A program made the translations under genes and the position numbers. A stretch of 64,000 nucleotides of DNA from Candidatus Mycobacterium wuenschmannii. GTDB lineage: Bacteria; Actinomycetota; Actinomycetes; Mycobacteriales; Mycobacteriaceae. The stretch covers positions 2,170,001-2,234,000 of the forward strand of contig NZ_CP126981.1 in NCBI RefSeq assembly GCF_030252325.1, written 5' to 3'. The notes below the pieces were generated by a model, which was not told the origin of the DNA, made no database searches, and was given only the letters and a program-made list of their open reading frames with translations. Every line of letters starts with the position of its first letter. The stretch's first letter is position 1. Shown here piece after piece: positions 59,223 to 64,000 of the stretch.

Positions 59223-59678
59223 ATGCGATTTTCTTCATTCGCGCACAAGACGGCGACGACTGCAATCGGTATTGCGGCGGCCGGAGTTCTTTCGGCTGCC
59301 CCCGCTCTCGCCGACCCGGAAGCGCTTGCATTCGGACAGCAGGCCGAGATTTCCAGCATGGGCGGCACTATCAACTACACCGTGGGTGACTTGCAGCCCA
59401 GCGGCCACAACGACGGCGTCTGGTACTCCGACATCACGGCGGTCGGGGTCAGCGGCAACGCCACCCCGAATATCGCCGACTTCAATGCCCGGGCGGCCAA
59501 CAGTTCGACGTTCGCGGTCATGAAGGGCAACGAGGTCGACGGTCTGCCCGAGGGACCGCTGCCGCTGGGCACGCCGGTCAAGGGCAAGCTCTACTTCAAC
59601 GTTCGCAACGGAACCAACCCCGACAGCGTCGTCTACCGCGACGCCGGCGGCACCGACAAGGTGGTCTGGAAAAGCTAA
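59223..59678 (+). CDS. MPT63/MPB63-like secreted protein (DUF1942)
   Basis: 151-aa exported protein from ATG 59223, preceded by AGGGAG. The signal peptide ends ALA (residue 30), leaving ADPEALAFGQQAEISSMGG... The mature chain (GTINYTVGDLQPSGHNDGVWY, then GLPEGPLPLGTPVKGKLYFNV) matches the MPT63 immunoglobulin-like beta sandwich family (Rv1926c in M. tuberculosis). Extracellular; function unknown. Confidence 0.88.
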   Translation: MRFSSFAHKTATTAIGIAAAGVLSAAPALADPEALAFGQQAEISSMGGTINYTVGDLQPSGHNDGVWYSDITAVGVSGNATPNIADFNARAANSSTFAVMKGNEVDGLPEGPLPLGTPVKGKLYFNVRNGTNPDSVVYRDAGGTDKVVWKS

Positions 59679-59679
59679 T

Positions 59680-59823
59680 CGCCGTCGCCAGACCCGGGTC
59701 GGGCGCAGCAGCGCGGACGCGCACCGCACGATGCGGTTGTTCGCCGAGCACGTGATGCCGGCGCTCAGGCAGGAGGCAGGTAATCGCCTTGCTGGGAGGA
59801 TGCAACGATGCGCCCCAGCCTGA
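59680..59823 (+). pseudogene. 3' remnant of an LLM-type oxidoreductase gene
   Basis: Reading frame starting near 59689 encodes QTRVGRSSADAHRTMRLFAE followed by HVMPALRQEAGN and RLAGRMQR, then a stop at 59821. The pattern GRSSADAHR-x-MRLFAEHVMPALR is the usual C-terminal end of LLM flavin or F420 oxidoreductases. The rest of the gene is missing: upstream is the MPT63-like gene. The remnant overlaps the start of cbiZ. By-eye recognition, not alignment. Confidence 0.45.
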
Positions 59824-60485
59824 CCGACCGGATGGAGCACGGCCGGCCAACGCCCGTCCTGCTCTGGCGATTCGCCGAGCCTCGACTGTGCATCTCGTCG
59901 GGCCCGCTCGGCGGCGGTATCGGGCTCCGGGATTGGGCGATCAATGCGACGGTCCCACTCGATTACCAACGGACCGATCCCGACCGGCACCTGATGGAGA
60001 TCGCCGCCCGGCTCGACCTTTCGGGCTCCGGTTGCGGCCTGCTCACGGCGGTCGATGTATCGCGGCACCACCACGCCTCCGACGGCGGCGTGTGTGCATC
60101 GGCCACCGTCGGCCTGTCCAGTCCGACTTGGGCGGCCGCGCCAGACGGACACTTCCGTCGCGAATTGCCCTCTGGCGCATTCCCAGTGGGGACGATCAAC
60201 ATCGTGGTGGCGGCACCGGTCCAGCTGTCTCCGGCGGCCCTGGTCAACGCCGCCGCCACCGCGACGGAAGCGAAGGTGCAAGCGCTGCACGAGGCGGGGT
60301 TACTGGCGACGGGGACCGCATCGGACGCGATCGTCGTGCACTGTCCGACCGGCGGTTCCGCGGAAGCGTTCGGTGGGCCGCGTTCGACGTTCGGCGCCCG
60401 CATCGCGCGGGCGGTCCACGCCGCCGTGCTCGCCGGCGCCGAGTCGTGGATGTCAGAAGTCGGTCGGCCTTCCGTCAATCGTTGA
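59808..60485 (+). CDS. cbiZ: Adenosylcobinamide amidohydrolase
   Basis: 225-aa CbiZ family enzyme that cuts the aminopropanol arm from adenosylcobinamide so that it can be rebuilt into adenosylcobalamin. Segments LSGSGCGLLTAVDVSRHHH, GGVCASATVGLSSPTWAA, GTINIVVAAPVQLSPAALVN and GPRSTFGARIARAVHAAVLAG match the family. ATG 59808 is preceded by GGGAGG. It overlaps the operator region of the CYP gene. Usual role is salvage and remodelling of corrinoids. Confidence 0.87.
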   Translation: MRPSLTDRMEHGRPTPVLLWRFAEPRLCISSGPLGGGIGLRDWAINATVPLDYQRTDPDRHLMEIAARLDLSGSGCGLLTAVDVSRHHHASDGGVCASATVGLSSPTWAAAPDGHFRRELPSGAFPVGTINIVVAAPVQLSPAALVNAAATATEAKVQALHEAGLLATGTASDAIVVHCPTGGSAEAFGGPRSTFGARIARAVHAAVLAGAESWMSEVGRPSVNR

Positions 60486-60503
60486 CATATGTCGCGATAT
60501 GTC
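60484..60503. promoter_or_regulatory. Inverted repeat GACATAT-N6-ATATGTC, candidate TetR operator
   Basis: Perfect 7-bp arms over 20 bp, 14 bp upstream of the CYP130 ATG and overlapping the cbiZ stop. A TetR gene lies directly after the CYP gene, making it the likely binder. Confidence 0.5.
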
Positions 60504-60510
60504 GTAGCAA

Positions 60511-60536
60511 TAAGACATGACAGCCACTTTGTCTTA
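60511..60536. promoter_or_regulatory. Second inverted repeat TAAGACA-N12-TGTCTTA across the CYP130 start
   Basis: 7-bp arms (60511-60517, 60530-60536) surrounding the ATG at 60517. The core GACA/TGTC matches the neighbouring repeat, suggesting two related half-site pairs. Confidence 0.35.
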
Positions 60537-61749
60537 CGCACCGAGGTTCGAGCTTGCCACCGCCGAAACGTGGGCGAACCCCTGGCCGATGTACCGCGCG
60601 CTGCGCGATCACGACCCGGTGCACCGTGTCGTTCCGGTGAGTAAGCCCGAGGACGACTACTACGTACTGACCCGGCACGCCGACATCTGGGCCGCAGCCA
60701 AGGACCACGAAACCTTCTCCTCGGCCAAGGGTCTGACCATCAACTACGGCGACCTGGAAATGATTGGACTGGCGGACAATCCGCCCATGGTGATGCAGGA
60801 TCCGCCCGTGCACACCGAGTTTCGCAAGCTGGTGGCGCGCGGTTTCACCCCGCGGCAGGTCGAGGCGGTCGAGCCCAAAGTTCGCGAGTTCGTCGTGGAG
60901 CGCCTCGATCGGCTGATCGCTGACGGCGGCGGCGACATCGTCGCGGACCTGTTCAAGCCGTTGCCGTCGATGGTGGTGGCGCACTACCTCGGCGTTCCCG
61001 AAGAGGACCGCGGCCAGTTCGACGGCTGGACCGAGGCAATCGTCGCGGCCAACACCGCCGACGGTGGCATCGCCTCCGCGCTGGAAAGTGTCGGCGAGGC
61101 GGTCGGGTCGATGATGGCCTACTTCGGTGAGCTGGTCGAACGCCGGCGCAAAGAGCCCGGCGACGACACCATCTCGCACCTGGTCGCCGCGGGCGTCGGC
61201 GCGGACGGCGACATCGCCGGCACGCTGTCGATTCTGGCGTTCGTCTTCACGATGATCACCGGCGGAAACGACACCACCACCGGAATGCTGGGCGGCGCAG
61301 TGCAACTGCTGCACCAGCGGCCGGATCAGCGACGCCTGCTGGCCGACAACCTCGACCTGATCCCGGCCTCAGTCGACGAGTTCCTTCGGCTGACCTCCCC
61401 CGCTCAGGCATTGGCCCGCACGGTGACCCGGGACGTGACCGTCGGCGACACCACCATTCCCGAGGGGCGACGGGTGTTGCTGGTCTACGGCTCCGGCAAC
61501 CGGGACGAGCGCCACTTCGGCTCGAATGCAGGCGAACTCGATGTCGAACGGCAACCACGCAACCTGGTGACGTTCAGCCACGGCGCGCACCACTGCCTCG
61601 GCGCCGCCGCCGCCCGCATGCAGTCCCGGGTGGCGCTAGATGAATTGCTCACGCGCTGCCCGGATTTCGAGGTCGACGAGTCGGGTATCGTCTGGGCCGG
61701 CGGCAGCTACGTGCGCCGTCCGCTGGCGGTGCCGTTCCGGGTCACGTAG
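60517..61749 (+). CDS. cyp130: Cytochrome P450, CYP130 family
   Basis: 410-aa soluble haem monooxygenase, homologous to Rv1256c. Haem ligand Cys near residue 360 in FSHGAHHCLGAAAARM; I-helix oxygen groove TGGNDTT near 250; EFLR of the ExxR motif in VDEFLRLTSP. Needs ferredoxin and reductase partners not encoded here. It has no good ribosome site before ATG 60517, so may be leaderless or read from the operator region. The TetR gene begins directly after its stop. Confidence 0.93.
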   Translation: MTATLSYAPRFELATAETWANPWPMYRALRDHDPVHRVVPVSKPEDDYYVLTRHADIWAAAKDHETFSSAKGLTINYGDLEMIGLADNPPMVMQDPPVHTEFRKLVARGFTPRQVEAVEPKVREFVVERLDRLIADGGGDIVADLFKPLPSMVVAHYLGVPEEDRGQFDGWTEAIVAANTADGGIASALESVGEAVGSMMAYFGELVERRRKEPGDDTISHLVAAGVGADGDIAGTLSILAFVFTMITGGNDTTTGMLGGAVQLLHQRPDQRRLLADNLDLIPASVDEFLRLTSPAQALARTVTRDVTVGDTTIPEGRRVLLVYGSGNRDERHFGSNAGELDVERQPRNLVTFSHGAHHCLGAAAARMQSRVALDELLTRCPDFEVDESGIVWAGGSYVRRPLAVPFRVT

Positions 61750-62337
61750 ATGCCGGCCAGCGACTGGCTCGCCGAGCGTCGCACCGAGGTGGCCGCCGAC
61801 CGCATCCTCGACGCGGCCGAAGCACTGTTCACCCGACAGGATCCCGGTTCGGTCGGCATGAACGAAATCGCCAGAGCGGCAGGATGTTCCCGCGCGACGC
61901 TGTACCGCTACTTCGAAAATCGCGAGGCACTGCGCGCCGCCTACGTGGCCCGAGAGACCCACCGACTGTCCGAATCGATCGACGTCGACCACATCAAGGA
62001 CCCACAGGAGCGTCTGGTCACCGGCATCATCACCACGTTGCGCCTGGTTCGCGAAAGCCCCGCATTGTCGGCGTGGTTCGCGACGAGCGCGGGCCCACTC
62101 GGCGCCGAGCTGGCGGAACAGTCCGACGTGATCAGCGGATTGGCCTCGGCGTTCGTCACGTCGCTGGGCGACGATCACCCGGCGAATGTGGTCGGCCGTG
62201 GACGCTGGCTGGTTCGGGTGATCACCTCGCTGCTGATCTTCCCGGGCCACGACGAAGCCGACGAGCGGGCGATGCTCGCAGAGTTCGTCGCCCCGGTCGT
62301 GGTGCCGGCCGATGAGATCAGTCGCGCACTCGGGTGA
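61750..62337 (+). CDS. TetR-family transcriptional regulator (Rv1255c homologue)
   Basis: 195 aa; ATG 61750 follows the CYP130 TAG with no gap. The HTH is MNEIARAAGCSRATLYRYFENREALRAAY (residues about 38-65). The ligand domain is typical TetR helical. It is co-transcribed with CYP130, and the inverted repeats at 60484-60536 suit autoregulation. Its end overlaps the acyltransferase gene by 20 bp, tail to tail. Confidence 0.93.
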   Translation: MPASDWLAERRTEVAADRILDAAEALFTRQDPGSVGMNEIARAAGCSRATLYRYFENREALRAAYVARETHRLSESIDVDHIKDPQERLVTGIITTLRLVRESPALSAWFATSAGPLGAELAEQSDVISGLASAFVTSLGDDHPANVVGRGRWLVRVITSLLIFPGHDEADERAMLAEFVAPVVVPADEISRALG

Positions 62338-63454
62338 ACCGGTGCAGCAACCACGCCGGCGGGATGGTGATCACCATCGTCGCCACGAACAGACCCGCCA
62401 TCGAGCCGGTGTAGACGTGGTCCTGCATGATGTAGACCATCGCGAATTCCATTGTCACCAAATGGATCAAGAAGATCTCGTAGGAGATCTCGCCGAGCCA
62501 CACCATCGGCCTGCTCGCCAGTAGACGCGCGTACAGACCCTCGTTGCCCAACGCCAGCGGCGCCACCGCCAGGCCGGAGATCGCCGCGTAGAACACCGCC
62601 TTATACAGCGCTTGCGACATCCCGAGTGGCGACGTGGTGGGGTCCCCCGCGATCGGGGTGGACGCGATCACGTAGCAGATCGCGGCGAGCGGCAAGGCCA
62701 TAAACGCGTAGCAGCGCACACCCATTCGCTGCAGCACCGTCAGCGCCATGCCGGTGAGAAACCAGATCAGGTAGGTGGGCAGCCACAGCCGGGCGCCGTT
62801 GGGAATCGAGGTGGTGAGGTGCACTCCCACCAACCATGCCGGCGAAATCAGAGCCAGGCCCGCGATGCCGAGCAGCAAAAGCTTTGGGCGCCACTGCCGT
62901 CGACACAAGACCACCAACAGCAGGTAAGCCAGCAACGGCAACAACACGTAGAACGACGCCTCCACGGCCAGGCTCCACATCTGGGTCAGGCCCTGATGCA
63001 GATAGCCTCGCATGTAGTTGAACGTGTAAATCTGGGTCAGCGTCAGATTGCGTAAGAGCCCGAACCAGGTGTGGCCGAAATTCGGTCCGGCATGGCGGAA
63101 GTGGTAGATGACGTAGGCGATCAGCACCGTGATGACGTACGCCGGCATGATGCGCCGCACCCGGTGCCGGGCGTAACGCTTGACCGACGGATCCGGACCA
63201 CCCGTCGCCGCCGATTTCACCCACGGTCGAAACAGCAGGAATCCGGACAGCACGAAGAAGATCGGGACGCCCATCTCCATCCGCGACACGAACAGCCCGA
63301 AGTAGCCCTCGATGTACTTACCTGTGGTGTAGGCCGCGTGAGTGCCCACCACGAGAAGCGCTGCGACGGCACGAATACCGGTCAGCGACGCGACGCGATC
63401 GGGGCCGGCCACCTGTTCTAGCCCGCCCTGGGCCGACGTGTCGGCCTGGGTCAT
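62318..63454 (-). CDS. Acyltransferase-3 family membrane protein (Rv1254 homologue)
   Basis: 378-aa integral protein with about ten helices. N-terminal LTGIRAVAALLVVGTHAAYT has the catalytic His of the family, and GVPIFFVLSGFLLFRPW and LWSLAVEASFYVLLPLLAYL follow. The family O-acylates sugars, glycolipids or antibiotics, using acyl-CoA. ATG 63454 overlaps the deaD stop (ATGA), so it is likely read with deaD. Substrate unknown. Confidence 0.9.
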   Translation of the reverse strand: MTQADTSAQGGLEQVAGPDRVASLTGIRAVAALLVVGTHAAYTTGKYIEGYFGLFVSRMEMGVPIFFVLSGFLLFRPWVKSAATGGPDPSVKRYARHRVRRIMPAYVITVLIAYVIYHFRHAGPNFGHTWFGLLRNLTLTQIYTFNYMRGYLHQGLTQMWSLAVEASFYVLLPLLAYLLLVVLCRRQWRPKLLLLGIAGLALISPAWLVGVHLTTSIPNGARLWLPTYLIWFLTGMALTVLQRMGVRCYAFMALPLAAICYVIASTPIAGDPTTSPLGMSQALYKAVFYAAISGLAVAPLALGNEGLYARLLASRPMVWLGEISYEIFLIHLVTMEFAMVYIMQDHVYTGSMAGLFVATMVITIPPAWLLHRFTRVRD

Positions 63455-63999
63455 CCTTTATGGTCCCGGCGCGGCTTGCCAGGGCCGCCGCGCCGGTTCT
63501 TGTCCGGAGCGCGATCCTGCTGGAGATTGATCAGAACGCCGGAAATACGGGTCTTCTCAAGCTTTTTCACGGTCTCGCGGGACAATTTTGCCGGCAACTC
63601 GACCAGGGAGAAGTCCGGTTTGATGGTGATGTGGCCGAAATCGCTTCTGTGCAAACCACCCTCGTTGGCGATCGCGCCGACAATGGACCCCGGGCCGACC
63701 TTGTGCCGCTTGCCGACCGCGATGCGATAGGTGGCGAATCCCTTCTTCGGGCCCTCGCCGGCGCCGCGCGGACCCCTGGCCGGCCGGTCCTGATACTCCC
63801 GGGTCCGGCGCTCGGGCGGCGGTTCGGGTGCCAGCAGAAAAGCCTCGCCGTCCCGCGATTGCAATGCCAGCGCCGCCGCGATGTCGGCCATCGGAACGTC
63901 GTGATCGCGTTCGTAATCCGCGACCAGGCGGCGGAACAGGTCCAGACCCGGTGAACCCAGGCTGTCGGTGATCGAGTCGGCGAATTTGGCAACCCGCTG
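63451..63999 (-). CDS. deaD: ATP-dependent RNA helicase DeaD, C-terminal part, truncated by the window edge
   Basis: Only the last 182 residues are present (frame enters at 63999 as QRVAKFADSITDSLGSP). They comprise the end of the helicase linker (LDLFRRLVADYERDHDVPMADIAAALA), a charged spacer and the DbpA-type RNA-binding domain (TYRIAVGKRHKVGPGSIVGA, FGHITIKPDFSLVELPAKLS) with a basic tail (RRGGPGKPRRDHKG). The helicase acts in ribosome assembly and cold RNA unwinding. Corresponds to Rv1253. Confidence 0.9.
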   Translation of the reverse strand, partial: QRVAKFADSITDSLGSPGLDLFRRLVADYERDHDVPMADIAAALALQSRDGEAFLLAPEPPPERRTREYQDRPARGPRGAGEGPKKGFATYRIAVGKRHKVGPGSIVGAIANEGGLHRSDFGHITIKPDFSLVELPAKLSRETVKKLEKTRISGVLINLQQDRAPDKNRRGGPGKPRRDHKG

Positions 64000-64000
64000 G

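Noticed and set aside
59679..59807. B12 riboswitch in front of cbiZ
   Set aside because: No B12-box-like sequence, and the 129 bp are better explained by the LLM gene remnant.

Overview
This is high-GC actinobacterial DNA, and its gene order points to a non-tuberculous Mycobacterium. From memory of M. tuberculosis H37Rv, the backbone matches the stretch from about Rv1297 (rho) to Rv1253 (deaD), in inverted orientation: rho, thrB-thrC-hom-lysA-argS, Rrf2 regulator, cysNC-cysD, carbonic anhydrase, oppBCDA, SbcD/SMC-like pair, SixA-like phosphatase, lprC/lprB, two ABC exporters, Rv1264-type adenylate cyclase, amidase, HIT, Ddn-like, FAD monooxygenase, UdgB, GlcD-like oxidase, CYP130, TetR, acyltransferase, deaD. 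A PPE-PPW protein, an MPT63-like secreted protein and lipoproteins with mycobacterial signatures support the genus. I cannot name the species.

Layout. 1-9.9 kb: the end of a fadD gene, rho, and an overlapping aspartate-family and arginyl-tRNA synthetase operon, then a divergent tRNA-Arg(CCG). 10-12.7 kb: an island of small, mostly exported proteins. 12.7-15.3 kb: FkbM methyltransferase, DUF2237, an F420-type LLM enzyme and a VOC protein. 15.3-19.3 kb: sulfate activation (cysD-cysNC-cysQ) with an Rrf2 regulator. 19.4-20.4 kb: a DUF559-type nuclease gene bracketed by 60-bp inverted repeats. 20.4-26.4 kb: carbonic anhydrase and an oligopeptide ABC importer. 26.36-27.7 kb: an insertion flanked by 60-bp direct repeats and carrying an HNH gene broken by a G8 tract. 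27.6-32.1 kb: SMC/SbcD-like pair and SixA-like phosphatase. 32.1-37.7 kb: membrane protein, two lipoproteins, heterodimeric ABC exporter. 37.8-48.4 kb: adenylate cyclase, two DNA glycosylases, amidase and several redox enzymes, with gabD2 between udgB and the GlcD-like gene. 48.4-50.0 kb: a frameshifted PPE gene. 50.1-57.9 kb: a DHFR-like protein, a second Ddn-like protein and a MoxR-DUF58-VWA-TPR operon. 58-60.5 kb: anti-sigma-like kinase, MPT63-like protein, a remnant of an LLM gene and CbiZ. 60.5-64 kb: CYP130, TetR, acyltransferase and the C-terminus of DeaD.

Most transcription units are tightly packed, with many 1-4 bp stop/start overlaps. The accessory material is small and local. The two most unusual objects are the DUF559 cassette, whose own terminal repeat supplies the stop codon, and the HNH/DUF6941-like insertion that duplicated the 3' end of the SMC-like gene.
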